A program made the translations under genes and the position numbers. This document shows positions 35,540 to 43,885 of a stretch of 64,000 nucleotides of DNA, piece after piece; within the stretch, counting starts at the first letter, position 1; each line of letters opens with the position of its first letter. The notes under the pieces were generated by a model that saw nothing but the letters and a program-made list of their open reading frames with translations, was not told where the DNA came from and ran no database searches. This stretch comes from Lentzea pudingi (GTDB lineage Bacteria; Actinomycetota; Actinomycetes; Mycobacteriales; Pseudonocardiaceae): positions 496,001-560,000 of the forward strand of contig NZ_BMNC01000003.1 of the NCBI RefSeq assembly GCF_014646255.1, read 5' to 3'.

Positions 35540-35615
35540 TGGCCGGACGAGCGCGCGCCGCGGTCCGGGCTGGGCACCGATCGGTCCGGTTCATCACGCT
35601 GGAGGCACCGCAACC

Positions 35616-36038
35616 GTGACCACCACTGGCGAGACGTTCTGGTCGGTGGTCATGGACCTGCCGATCGACCGGAACACGTCGGTGCCGGTGGTGCGGTCGC
35701 GCGTGCACGAGGCTCTGCGCGAACTGGACGAGGACCACTGCTACGACGTCCTGCTGGTGGTGACCGAGCTCGTGTCGAACGTCCTGGACCACACGGCCGG
35801 CGACGGCCGGTTGCGCATCCTCCTCAACCGGATCGGGTGCCAGGTCGTGGTGGAAGTGGACGACTGTTCGGCGCAGCAGCCGGTCTACGGGCGGTCCAGA
35901 CTCGGCGGCAACCGAGGACGGGGCATGGTGATGATCGACAACATCACGCACGCGTGGGGGGCCAGGCCTCTCGCCCAGGGCGGCAAGACCGTGTACGCGC
36001 TGGTCTGGTCCGCCGAGGGGGAGACGCGCCCTGCGTAG
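35616..36038 (+). CDS. HATPase anti-sigma factor kinase (RsbW-like)
   Basis: The 140-residue product is a GHKL-type ATPase: N-box VVTELVSNVLDHT and a G-box region (LGGNRGRGMVMIDNI), ending with GGKTVYALVW. Such proteins phosphorylate the STAS antagonist and bind the sigma factor. GTG 35616 is ten bases after GGAGG; an earlier frame start at 35529 lacks a good site and adds a poorly conserved leader. No sigma factor gene follows, so the target sigma is encoded elsewhere. Confidence 0.82.
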   Translation: MTTTGETFWSVVMDLPIDRNTSVPVVRSRVHEALRELDEDHCYDVLLVVTELVSNVLDHTAGDGRLRILLNRIGCQVVVEVDDCSAQQPVYGRSRLGGNRGRGMVMIDNITHAWGARPLAQGGKTVYALVWSAEGETRPA

Positions 36039-36050
36039 CGACTGCCCTGC

Positions 36051-36329
36051 TCACAGCCGGCTCAACCGGTGCGGCGCCCCCTCGAAGTAGATCCGCCTCC
36101 TCCCGGCGTCGACGTGGCCGTCCCACCCGGCCGGGAGCTGCTGCAGGTAGGCGACGGCCGCGGCGGTGAGGACCACCTCGCCGCCGCGGCGGCCGCGACT
36201 GATGCCGGCCGGCTCGTCCATTCCGCACAGGTAGCCGGCGTAGACCGGGTCGAGCCTGGCTCCGTAGCGCCGGGGATCGTCCGCCGCCTCGCGCGCGGCC
36301 AGCCGCGACCGTTCCGGCCCGCTGGTCAC
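36051..36329 (-). CDS. Small hypothetical protein coupled to membrane gene
   Basis: The 92-residue product contains Tyr-rich RRYGARLDPVYAGYLCG and a C-terminal hydrophobic patch (VVLTAAAVAYLQQLPAGWDG). GTG 36329 overlaps the stop of the preceding membrane-protein gene, so the two are coupled. I do not recognise the family. No signal peptide. Confidence 0.6.
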   Translation of the reverse strand: MTSGPERSRLAAREAADDPRRYGARLDPVYAGYLCGMDEPAGISRGRRGGEVVLTAAAVAYLQQLPAGWDGHVDAGRRRIYFEGAPHRLSRL

Positions 36330-37018
36330 GGCGTCCTCACCGCGACCTCGACGGGCCGGTCGCCGAACTCGGCGATCGCCCGCCGGAGCCGGTCCGCGCC
36401 GGCGGCCGCGCCGGGAACCACCGTGCTGACCGGGAGATCGGTGAGCACGGTGCCCCGTACCGCCTCGTCGCCGGCGACGTGCCCCGGCGCGAGCCGGACA
36501 CCGACCTCCACGAGGCCCGGTGCCGCATCGGCCAGGTCGAGCCGTGCCACGGCGAGCCACGGCACGTGGGTCCGGCGCAGCCTCACCCCCGTGGCGTCGA
36601 CCTGCAGCAGCGTCCATCGGGCGGCGTGCTGGTTCACGACGGCCAGGAGCGAGCCGACCAGGGCGAACACGAGCAGTCCGCGCGGCAGCGACGGCACTTC
36701 CAGCGCCCGGGCGACGAGGACGACGACGGCGCCGCCCACGAGCACCGCGGCGATCTTCCCCGCCAGCCACGCGGTCGAGTTCGGCCGGTCGACGCGGTAC
36801 CGCACCTTCCGCCGGATCCGCCGGGCCGTGAGCGACGCGGTCACCAGCAGCGCGAGGCCACCGGCCGTCGCCAGCGCCGGGCCGGTCGCGAACTCCTCGA
36901 CCAGGTACCCACCGGCGACCAGCACCGTGATCGCGCCGGCGGCGGCCAGGACCTCCACCAGCCGCACCGACCGGAGCCTGCGTTCCCGCTCCTGCATCGC
37001 GGGAGTGGCCGTTGACAT
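36326..37018 (-). CDS. Small membrane protein, hypothetical
   Basis: The 230-residue product has about four transmembrane helices (near residues 22-62 and 88-128) with a cytoplasmic C-terminal domain of roughly 100 residues that is beta-rich and resembles PH/YdbS-like domains only vaguely. AAGGGGAACGAG before ATG 37018 fits the start. It is coupled to the small downstream gene by GTGA. Function unknown. Confidence 0.65.
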   Translation of the reverse strand: MSTATPAMQERERRLRSVRLVEVLAAAGAITVLVAGGYLVEEFATGPALATAGGLALLVTASLTARRIRRKVRYRVDRPNSTAWLAGKIAAVLVGGAVVVLVARALEVPSLPRGLLVFALVGSLLAVVNQHAARWTLLQVDATGVRLRRTHVPWLAVARLDLADAAPGLVEVGVRLAPGHVAGDEAVRGTVLTDLPVSTVVPGAAAGADRLRRAIAEFGDRPVEVAVRTP

Positions 37019-37177
37019 CTCGTTCCCCTTCCTGGGACACCACGTTCGCGGTCATCACAGGGCAGGACGTCGTGCCGGGGCCAGGCCACCGACCGGCCAT
37101 CGGTGGCCGGTCCTCCGACCAGGCGGAACGCGGCTGTGCGGAGCCCAGGCCCCTGCCGGGAGGAGGGCCCGCGCTTG

Positions 37178-37654
37178 CTACCGGGCGCGAACGGTCTCAC
37201 GGTCCGGGCTGGTCGCCGACGGCGCGGTGCGGGGCCAGGTCCAGGCGTACCGCACGATGAAGGCGAGGAGGACCAACTCCAGCACGATGCCGAGGCCGTA
37301 GAAGAACAGCCAGGACTCGCCCACCGCGTTGAACACCGTCACGGGGACGTAGAGCGAGGCCACGACGAGGTTCGTGACGCGGCTCGCCCGGGCGGGCAGC
37401 GTCATCGACAGCACGACCATGAGGATCGGGACGGACATGAGGGTCAGCGACGCGGTCGAGAAGGTCTGGGAGAGGTCGAACTCGAAGACCTTGCCGTCGA
37501 GGATCTCCTGGATGACGCCGGGCGTGAAGAAGTTGAGGATGTCCACGTAGACGTAGAGGAACATCAGGCTCGTCCACGTCGCGGCGAGCTTGGTTCTCAC
37601 CGGGACCCGCTGGTCCTCCAGCGCGGCGGCGGTGGGTTGACGCGTTCTCATCAT
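37178..37654 (-). CDS. DUF6326 family membrane protein
   Basis: The 158-residue product has the DUF6326 layout: LAATWTSLMFLYVYVDILNFF, VFEFDLSQTF, a third helix with MTLPARASRV and a fourth with YVPVTVFNAVGESW. Function unassigned. ATG 37654 (or 37651 just after) follows GGAG by four bases. It is divergent from the two-component gene pair, 155 bp away. Confidence 0.8.
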   Translation of the reverse strand: MMRTRQPTAAALEDQRVPVRTKLAATWTSLMFLYVYVDILNFFTPGVIQEILDGKVFEFDLSQTFSTASLTLMSVPILMVVLSMTLPARASRVTNLVVASLYVPVTVFNAVGESWLFFYGLGIVLELVLLAFIVRYAWTWPRTAPSATSPDRETVRAR

Positions 37655-37809
37655 GGGCTCCGTTGTGGTGAGGATCGGTGAGACCACGATCGCTGAGCCC
37701 GGCGGCGGGCGCCCCGGCCCCGAGGCCGGTCCCGCCTGGCCGATGGCACGGTCCGCCAACTGTTCTTTCGGCTGGTACGCCGAGGCACGCCGATCCCTAG
37801 GCTGGTGCC

Positions 37810-38949
37810 GTGGTCACTGTCCGGCGTTCCCTCTGGCGTGAGCCGAGGCCTGCTGATGCCCCACCCGTCGGTCGTCTCGACTGGCTGCTGGTGGGTGTGT
37901 TCGCGGCCGCCGCCCTGGTCGAGGGCATCGTTCTGCCGGGCGTGGCCTGGCAACCGCTCGTCACGGTGCTCGCCCTGGCGCTGGCGCCCGCGCTGCTCTG
38001 GCGGCGGAGGAGCCCCCTGGTGGCCGTTCTGACCGGGTGGGGCGTCACCGGGCTGCTCTCGGTCCTCCAGTTGACCGCGCACACCGGGGAACTCGGCCTC
38101 CACTCGATGACTGCCGTGCTGATCCTGCTCTACTCCCTGGTGCGGTGGGGCTCGGGACGGGAGATGGTCTTGGGGACGGCGTTCGTGGCAGTCGTCGTCG
38201 CGCTGGGGATGTACGCCTCCGCCGCGGGCTTGACCGACGTTTTCGGCGGGACCGTTCTCTTGCTGTTGTTCGTCGCACTCGCGGCGGTGTTCCGCTATCG
38301 CGCGGACCTCTGGCGGCGTCAGCAGCGCGAGATCCGCAACGAGGAGCGGGTGGCGCTGGCGCGCGAGCTGCACGACACAGTGGCCCACCACGTCTCGGCC
38401 ATCGCGGTGCAGGCGCAGGCCGGTGGTGTGGTCGCCGGCATCCAGCCCGAGAAGGCCGCCGAGTTCCTGGCCGTGATCGAGGCTGAGGCGTCGCGAACCC
38501 TGGCGGAGATGAGATCCGTGGTGCGGGTGCTGCGTGAGGAGGAGGCCGTCGCGTACACGCCGCAGCTTGGTGTGGCGGACCTGCCTGCTCTGGCCCGCGC
38601 CGACGCGACGCCCACCGTCGAGGTCTCGCTGGACGGTGCGCTGACCAGGCTGGCGCGACCCGTGGACATCGCGCTCTACCGGCTCGCGCAGGAGTCGCTG
38701 ACCAACGCCGTACGGCACGCCCGGAGCGTGACCCGCGTCGGGATCGACGTCCGCAGGGAAGGTGGCGCTGTCAGGCTGCGTGTCAGCGACGACGGGCAGA
38801 CCGGGCCGGGGCCGGTCCCGGAGCCCGGGTTCGGGCTGCTGGGCATGGCCGAACGCGCCCAGCTCCTCGGCGGATCGCTCTCCGCGGGGCCGGGACCGGA
38901 GGGCGGCTGGGTGGTCGAGGCCGTGCTGCCGGTGGAGGCGGTGGCGTGA
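37810..38949 (+). CDS. NarL-type sensor histidine kinase
   Basis: The 379-residue protein has five to six N-terminal transmembrane helices, a HisKA_3 dimerisation motif with the phospho-acceptor His in ARELHDTVAHHV, and a HATPase (ALYRLAQESLTNAVRHA; GFGLLGMAERA). No periplasmic sensor domain is visible. GTG 37810 is the first start. GTGA overlap with the response regulator confirms pairing. Confidence 0.9.
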   Translation: MVTVRRSLWREPRPADAPPVGRLDWLLVGVFAAAALVEGIVLPGVAWQPLVTVLALALAPALLWRRRSPLVAVLTGWGVTGLLSVLQLTAHTGELGLHSMTAVLILLYSLVRWGSGREMVLGTAFVAVVVALGMYASAAGLTDVFGGTVLLLLFVALAAVFRYRADLWRRQQREIRNEERVALARELHDTVAHHVSAIAVQAQAGGVVAGIQPEKAAEFLAVIEAEASRTLAEMRSVVRVLREEEAVAYTPQLGVADLPALARADATPTVEVSLDGALTRLARPVDIALYRLAQESLTNAVRHARSVTRVGIDVRREGGAVRLRVSDDGQTGPGPVPEPGFGLLGMAERAQLLGGSLSAGPGPEGGWVVEAVLPVEAVA

Positions 38950-39602
38950 GCATCCGTGTCGTCGTGGCCGACGACCAGGACCTGGTCCGGACCGGGCTGG
39001 TGATGATCCTCGGCGCGCAGCCCGACATCGAGGTCGTGGGGGAGGCGGCGGACGGGCTCGCAGCGCTCGACCTGGCGACCCGGCTGCGTCCCGACGTCCT
39101 CCTCGTCGACATCCGGATGCCCGGCCTCGACGGCGTCGAGGTGACGCGGCGCCTGGCAGGGCCGGACGTGACGGACCCGATGGCGGTCGTCGTGATCACC
39201 ACCTTCGACCTCGACGAGTACGTCCTCGGCGCCCTGCGCGCGGGCGCCCGCGGCTTCCTGCTCAAAGACGCCGGTCCGGCGCTCCTCGTGCAGGCGATCC
39301 ACGCGGCGGCCAACGGGGACGCGCTGATCGCCCCGAACGTCACCAGCCGGCTCCTGGCGATCTTCGCCGGCCAGGCGCCGGTGGTGCCGGTCCAGCCCGT
39401 CGACCCGCTCACCGAGCGCGAGGAGGAGGTGCTCGCGCTGGTGGCACGGGGCCGGACCAACGCCGAGATCGCCGCCGAGCTCTTCGTCGGCCTGAGCACG
39501 GTCAAGTACCACGTCGCATCGTTGATGACCAAGCTCGGCGCACGCAACCGCGTCGAGATCGCGATGTGGGCGTACGACACCAGACGCGTGAGAGCCAGTT
39601 AG
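38946..39602 (+). CDS. NarL/FixJ response regulator
   Basis: The 218-residue protein has a receiver domain (VVVADDQDLVRTGL, phospho-Asp in LLVDIRMPG) and a LuxR-type helix-turn-helix (LTEREEEVLALVARGRTNAEIAAEL). It is translated from a GTG overlapping the kinase stop. A long hairpin follows. The target genes are not identifiable here, but the divergent DUF6326 gene is the obvious candidate. Confidence 0.93.
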   Translation: MSIRVVVADDQDLVRTGLVMILGAQPDIEVVGEAADGLAALDLATRLRPDVLLVDIRMPGLDGVEVTRRLAGPDVTDPMAVVVITTFDLDEYVLGALRAGARGFLLKDAGPALLVQAIHAAANGDALIAPNVTSRLLAIFAGQAPVVPVQPVDPLTEREEEVLALVARGRTNAEIAAELFVGLSTVKYHVASLMTKLGARNRVEIAMWAYDTRRVRAS

Positions 39603-39666
39603 CTCTCCGCGACAACGTCACCGGCCTCGAGACCGACTGGCTGTTCGAATGCTTTGGCGTCTTCGT

Positions 39667-39724
39667 ACCGAACCTCGACGGCCCTGGTCACCACATTCGG
39701 TGACCAGGGCCGTCGAAGTTCGGT
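39667..39724. terminator. Long bidirectional terminator
   Basis: 26-base arms (39667-39692 and 39699-39724) pair with a single mismatch, and a six-base loop. It separates the convergent response regulator and GlsB/YeaQ genes. Confidence 0.85.
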
Positions 39725-39730
39725 CTGTCG

Positions 39731-39994
39731 TTACCGCACGGTGGTGCGCTTGCGACCGGCGACGGCCTCGGCGACGCCGATGAGCAGCACGGACGCGATC
39801 ACGGCGATGATGAAGCCCAGCACGTTGAGCTCGAAGATGTCTCCGGTGCCGAGCAGGTTGGCGATCGTGCCGCCGATGACGGAGCCGACCAGCCCCAGCA
39901 GCAGCGTCGCCACGATGCCGAGGTTCTGCTTGCCGGGCTTGATCAGTCGGGCGAGCGCGCCGATGATCAGTCCGGCGACGATGAACCCGATCAC
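39731..39994 (-). CDS. GlsB/YeaQ/YmgE family stress membrane protein
   Basis: The 87-residue protein has three transmembrane helices and the family signature GLIIGALARLIKPG with LLLGLVGSVIGGTIANLLG. Members are membrane-embedded proteins of general stress responses. GTG 39994 is preceded by CCAGGAGG. A SigB/SigF-like promoter lies 39-64 bp upstream of the start, in keeping with the RsbQP-type module 3.7 kb away. Confidence 0.88.
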   Translation of the reverse strand: MIGFIVAGLIIGALARLIKPGKQNLGIVATLLLGLVGSVIGGTIANLLGTGDIFELNVLGFIIAVIASVLLIGVAEAVAGRKRTTVR

Positions 39995-40032
39995 GTCAGC
40001 CTCCTGGTAGTTGATTGCCTTGCTTCACCCAG

Positions 40033-40058
40033 GTACCCAGCCGGACTCTCGATCAACC
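40033..40058 (-). promoter_or_regulatory. SigB/SigF-like promoter of the GlsB gene
   Basis: On the minus strand GGTTG (-35, 40054-40058) and GGGTAC (-10, 40033-40038) are separated by 15 bp, fitting the GTTT-N15-17-GGGTAY type used by SigB/SigF. Sequence match only. Confidence 0.55.
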
Positions 40059-40080
40059 GTCGCGCACGCCTGGCGGCTGC

Positions 40081-40283
40081 TCAGTTCCGCGGCGCCGTGT
40101 CGAGGACCGCGAGGGCGTTGCGGATGCCTTGTTCGGGGACGTCGTCGGCGAGCCGCTGGCCCGCGAGGGCGCGGGAGAGCTGCAGCGTCCCGAGAATCTT
40201 CCATTCCCACACCGAGTTCGTCGACGAGGCACTGAAATTCCTCAGCGAGTCATGACTGGCTGCTTCCCCGTGACTTCAAGGCG
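40081..40283 (-). pseudogene. C-terminal remnant of an unrecognised protein
   Basis: On the minus strand an open stretch of about 65 codons without a start ends at TGA 40081-40083. It encodes protein-like sequence (SVWEWKILGTLQLSRALAG; DDVPEQGIRNALAVLD). The frame is closed by a stop at its 5' end, just downstream of the TetR gene, so it appears to be the tail of a gene whose upstream part has been lost. I cannot name the parent family. Confidence 0.4.
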
Positions 40284-40309
40284 GGCCCGGCGAACGGACA
40301 GCCAGGACG

Positions 40310-40885
40310 TCATGTAGGTCCTGCGTCCACGCCGACCAGGTGCTCCACGAGATGCGTGAGAGCGTCGGGATCGTCCACGATCTCCGGAACCGCCGACGGG
40401 GTGGCTCTGCGGAGCTGGACCCAGCCGACGTAGGCGGCGTACGCGACCACCGCTCGGTGCCGTGCCCGCGTGGGCGGCAAGCCGAGTTCGGCGTATCCGT
40501 CGGCGAGGAAGGCCACGCGGCGCTGGGTGACGCGGTGCAGGACCGGCGCCACCACCGGGTCGTCGGCGTGCGCCACGAGCGCGGGCTCCAGCCCGCTGGT
40601 CGGATCCTCGGTGATCGCGATGCGGAAGAGCGTGCGCATGCGCTCCCGCGGGTCCGCGATCTCGGTGACCCGTTCGATGACCGCGTGCGTTCCCTGCTGT
40701 TCCCACCACTCGAGCGCCTCGCGCAACAGCGCGTTCCGGTCGGTGAAGTGCCAGTAGAAGCTGCCGCGGGTCATGCCGAGCCGTTGGGCAAGCGGCTCGA
40801 CGGCGACAGCGCCGACCCCGCCCTCGGCCAGTGCGGTGAGCGCCGCGGTGAGCCAGTCCTGCTTGGAAAGTCGGGGCTTCGCCAC
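40310..40885 (-). CDS. TetR family transcriptional regulator
   Basis: The 191-residue protein has the TetR helix-turn-helix (WLTAALTALAEGGVGAVAVEPLAQRLGMTRGSFYWHF) followed by the helical ligand-binding domain. GTG 40885 is the most sensible start, giving a standard-length N-terminus; no Shine-Dalgarno sequence precedes it, which fits leaderless translation. Two palindromic operators directly upstream point to autoregulation and control of the divergent DUF3995 gene. Confidence 0.88.
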   Translation of the reverse strand: MAKPRLSKQDWLTAALTALAEGGVGAVAVEPLAQRLGMTRGSFYWHFTDRNALLREALEWWEQQGTHAVIERVTEIADPRERMRTLFRIAITEDPTSGLEPALVAHADDPVVAPVLHRVTQRRVAFLADGYAELGLPPTRARHRAVVAYAAYVGWVQLRRATPSAVPEIVDDPDALTHLVEHLVGVDAGPT

Positions 40886-40888
40886 CTT

Positions 40889-40906
40889 CCGTACAGTACT
40901 GTACGG
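40889..40906. promoter_or_regulatory. TetR operator 1
   Basis: CCGTACAGTACTGTACGG is a perfect 18-bp palindrome just before the regulator gene. Confidence 0.75.
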
Positions 40907-40910
40907 AAAA

Positions 40911-40928
40911 CCATACAGGACTGTATGG
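40911..40928. promoter_or_regulatory. TetR operator 2
   Basis: CCATACAGGACTGTATGG has perfect 8-bp arms related to operator 1. The centres are 22 bp apart, two helical turns, so two dimers could bind the same face. Confidence 0.72.
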
Positions 40929-40946
40929 AACGTTGTGGAGGTCTCG

Positions 40947-41375
40947 ATGACCGTGTTGGCCCTGTTCACCGCTGCGGTGCTGATGCTTGTTGGCGCGTTG
41001 CACGTCGTGTGGATGTTCTCGCCGTGGCCGCTGCGCACCCGTGAGGAGTTCGCCCGCCGAGTGGTCGACGTGCCGGTCGAGAAGCTGCCGGCGCCCGGAC
41101 TGACGGCAGTCGTGGCGTTGCTGCTCGGCGTGGCCGGCTACCTCGTGGTGGCCCGCGCCGGGCTGGTCACCACCCTCGGGCCGGGATGGCTCCCGTTGCT
41201 GGGCACGGGCGGTGTCGCGGCGGTGCTCGCGCTGCGCGGCGTGGGCGGGTTGGTGATGTCGTCCCGCAGGAGCACGGACTTCGCGCGACTCGATCGCCGG
41301 TACTACTCGCCGCTGTGCCTGGTCCTCGCCGTTTCCTGCGCCGCCGTGGCGGTGCTCGGCCAGGGCTCGCCGTGA
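40947..41375 (+). CDS. DUF3995-like four-helix membrane protein
   Basis: The 142-residue product has four transmembrane helices and the GALHVVWMFSPWPLRTREEF motif characteristic of DUF3995 proteins. GTGGAGG (40934-40940) is well placed before ATG 40947. It is divergent from the TetR gene and shares the double operator, so it is the probable regulated target. Role unknown, perhaps in small-hydrophobic-compound handling. Confidence 0.75.
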   Translation: MTVLALFTAAVLMLVGALHVVWMFSPWPLRTREEFARRVVDVPVEKLPAPGLTAVVALLLGVAGYLVVARAGLVTTLGPGWLPLLGTGGVAAVLALRGVGGLVMSSRRSTDFARLDRRYYSPLCLVLAVSCAAVAVLGQGSP

Positions 41376-41498
41376 CCGTTCGAGGGCCGGCGGCCGAGGA
41401 CGACGTGGCCAGGTTGACGTGCTCCTGCGGAGCGCTGGAACTCCGCACCCGCTGCTGAGCTGCGGCGATCAGCTCCGTGTGGTTCAACCTTATGGCCA

Positions 41499-41514
41499 AT
41501 TGGTATGTACCACT
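41499..41514 (+). promoter_or_regulatory. DasR-like (dre) site
   Basis: ATTGGTATGTACCACT fits the A-N-TGGT-N4-ACCA-N-T outline of the Streptomyces dre element bound by DasR; the centre is ATGT instead of CTAG. It lies 57 bp before the start of a protease with a chitin-binding module, a typical DasR context. No binding evidence. Confidence 0.4.
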
Positions 41515-41570
41515 GGTGTGGTCCCCGTCGTACGGTCTGCCCGCAATCACCCTGCATGCAAGGAGCGGAC

Positions 41571-42890
41571 ATGAACCGCAAGCTCATCGCCGCCGCCACG
41601 GCGGCGGTCACGGCGGCCGGGTTGACCATCGCGGTGGCGCTGACGACCAGCGCCACCGCGGCCGACACGGCAGATCCCGCCGTGCTGGCCGCGATGGCCC
41701 GGGACCTCGGCATCTCCTCGGACCAGGCGCGTGAACGCCTCGACGCCGAGAAGGTCGCCGGCCAGACCGACGCCGCCCTGAAATCGCGTCTCGGCCCGGC
41801 GTACGCCGGGTCCTGGCTGGACAGCACAGGTCGCACCCTCACGGTCGCGGTCACCGACCCGGCACTGGCGAGCGCGGTGCGCTCACGTGGCGCCGCCGCC
41901 ACCACGGCGAAGCACAGCGCGTCCGCTCTGGACAGCGCGAAGACGAAGCTGGACGCGAAGGCCACCACCGCGCCCGACGCGGTCCCCGGCTGGTACGTCG
42001 ACGTGCGCTCCAACAAGATCGTCGTCCTCGCCCGCGCCGGCGGCGAGGACCAGGCCAGGGCGTGGGCGGCGGAGTCGGGCCTGCGCGGCGACATCGTCGC
42101 CTTCGAGGCCAGCACCGAGGACCCCAAGCCGCTGATCGACGTCATCGGCGGCAACGCCTACGGCGTGCCCGGCGGCGGCCGCTGCTCCATCGGCTTCGCG
42201 GTCGAGGGCGGCTTCGTCACCGCGGGCCACTGCGGAGCCACCGGCGGCCGCACCTCCAACCCCGGCGGCACCATCCAGGGCAGCAGCTTCCCCGGCAACG
42301 ACTACGCCTGGGTCCGCACCGACGCGGGCAACACCCCGCGCGCCCTGGTCAACCGCTACCCGGGCACCGTCCCGGTCGCGGGCTCCCAGGAGGCCCCGGT
42401 CGGCTCCTCGGTCTGCCGCTCCGGCTCCACCACCGGCTGGCGCTGCGGCACCATCCAGCAGAAGAACGCCTCCGTCACCTACCCCGAGGGCACCATCACC
42501 GGCCTGACCCGCACCAACGCCTGCGCCGAGCCCGGCGACTCCGGCGGCTCGTGGCTGACCGGCGACCAGGCCCAGGGCGTCACCTCCGGCGGGTCCGGCA
42601 ACTGCCAGACCGGCGGCACCATCTACTTCCAGCCGTTGACCGAGATCCTGCAGGTCTACAACCTGCGCCTGGTGACCTCCGCCGGTCCGACCACGACCAC
42701 CCCGCCGACCAGCACGACCACGACCACGACCACGCCCCCCGGCGGTGGCGGCTCGTGGGCCCCGTACACCAACTACGCCAACGGCGCCCAGGTCACCTAC
42801 GGCGGCGCGACCTACCGCGTCATCCAGCCGCACACGTCCGTCCCCGGATGGGAGCCGCCGAACACCCCTGCCCTCTGGCAGCGGCTCTGA
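41571..42890 (+). CDS. Secreted S1 serine protease with CBM5/12 chitin-binding module
   Basis: The 439-residue preproprotein has a signal peptide (cleavage near ATA, about 30), a propeptide of the alpha-lytic type (residues about 35-185), and a mature streptogrisin-like protease: His220 in VTAGHCG, Asp244 in GNDYAW, Ser324 in PGDSGGSW. After a Thr/Pro linker (TTTTPPTST) comes a CBM5/12-type module (SWAPYTNYANGAQVTYGG...NTPALWQRL). This is the make-up of proteases acting on chitin-associated protein. AGGAG six bases before ATG 41571 supports the start. Confidence 0.93.
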   Translation: MNRKLIAAATAAVTAAGLTIAVALTTSATAADTADPAVLAAMARDLGISSDQARERLDAEKVAGQTDAALKSRLGPAYAGSWLDSTGRTLTVAVTDPALASAVRSRGAAATTAKHSASALDSAKTKLDAKATTAPDAVPGWYVDVRSNKIVVLARAGGEDQARAWAAESGLRGDIVAFEASTEDPKPLIDVIGGNAYGVPGGGRCSIGFAVEGGFVTAGHCGATGGRTSNPGGTIQGSSFPGNDYAWVRTDAGNTPRALVNRYPGTVPVAGSQEAPVGSSVCRSGSTTGWRCGTIQQKNASVTYPEGTITGLTRTNACAEPGDSGGSWLTGDQAQGVTSGGSGNCQTGGTIYFQPLTEILQVYNLRLVTSAGPTTTTPPTSTTTTTTTPPGGGGSWAPYTNYANGAQVTYGGATYRVIQPHTSVPGWEPPNTPALWQRL

Positions 42891-43025
42891 CGGCCACGCC
42901 CTCCCACCGTTCCCGGCGGCCCTCGCCGCCGGGGACGGCAGGTGTGCGAACAGGGCACGGAGGCGGCCAGCGGGCGCCGGTGTCCGCTTCACCCCGCCCA
43001 TCGCGTCGATCACGCCTCGGCGGGC

Positions 43026-43721
43026 TCAGCCCTGACCGCGGTTCTCCACGAACCAGGCCGCGGTCTGGTGCAGTTTGAGATTGGCCGACTGCGAGGCCTC
43101 CACCAATATCCGGAAGGCCTCGGCGGCGTCGATGTCGTGGCGCTCCATGAGGATGCCCTTGGCGGTGGAGATGATGTCGCGGTTGTCGATGGCGAGGCTG
43201 AGCTGCGCTTCCCGTTGAGCGCCGATCAGCGCGATCGCGGCGTGGGTGGCGAACAGCGTGCCGTCGTCTTCGGTGCGTTGGTCGAAGGCATCGACGCGAC
43301 TTGAGTAGAAGTTGAGTGCGCCCAGTGTCCTGTCGCTCACGAAGAGCCGGTAGGACAGCAGGGAGTGGATGCCGTTCCTGGCCGCGGCAGGGCCGAACGA
43401 GGGCCACCGCCTCTCCCGGCCGACGTTGCCGACCCGGTAGGTCTGGTGCTCGGCGATGGCGTCCACGCAGGGGCCTTCGCGGAGGTCGTACTGCAGCTTG
43501 TCGATGGCCCTGACGATCTCGCCGGTCGGTGCGACCGTGTGGATCCTGCCTCGTTCGACCAGAGCGATCCCGGCGTACTCGGCACCGGCGACGTAGTCGA
43601 GCGCGACTTTGACGATCGCGCTGACCGTCGTCTCGACGTCCGGCTCCGCCTGCAGCGTACGCGCGACGCCGCTCAGTGTTCCCGCCAGCTTTCTCAGGGT
43701 GCCGTCGTCAGCCGGGCTCAT
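43026..43721 (-). CDS. GAF-ANTAR transcription antitermination protein
   Basis: The 231-residue protein has a GAF domain (about 45-165) and a C-terminal ANTAR RNA-binding domain (NRDIISTAKGILMERHDIDAAEAFRILVEASQSANLKL). ANTAR proteins bind paired hairpins and prevent termination. GGAGG lies four bases before ATG 43721. A SigB/SigF-like promoter precedes it. Target RNAs were not found in the window. Confidence 0.88.
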   Translation of the reverse strand: MSPADDGTLRKLAGTLSGVARTLQAEPDVETTVSAIVKVALDYVAGAEYAGIALVERGRIHTVAPTGEIVRAIDKLQYDLREGPCVDAIAEHQTYRVGNVGRERRWPSFGPAAARNGIHSLLSYRLFVSDRTLGALNFYSSRVDAFDQRTEDDGTLFATHAAIALIGAQREAQLSLAIDNRDIISTAKGILMERHDIDAAEAFRILVEASQSANLKLHQTAAWFVENRGQG

Positions 43722-43758
43722 GATGCCTCCACACCAGGATTCGAAGTGTCCAGCACCT

Positions 43759-43786
43759 GTACCCGGATTGATCATCGGGTTAAACC
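43759..43786 (-). promoter_or_regulatory. SigB/SigF-like promoter of the GAF-ANTAR gene
   Basis: On the minus strand GGTTT (43782-43786) and GGGTAC (43759-43764) have a 17-bp spacer, matching the mycobacterial SigF consensus GGTTT-N15-17-GGGTAY. Confidence 0.6.
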
Positions 43787-43885
43787 TGGTGCCGAACGGC
43801 ACGTGCCCGTAGCCAAGCCCGTCGTGCTGCGAAGTGGCCGATTCTCACTGACCATGACTAGAGGTCAGCTGGAGGAGGTGTCCAG

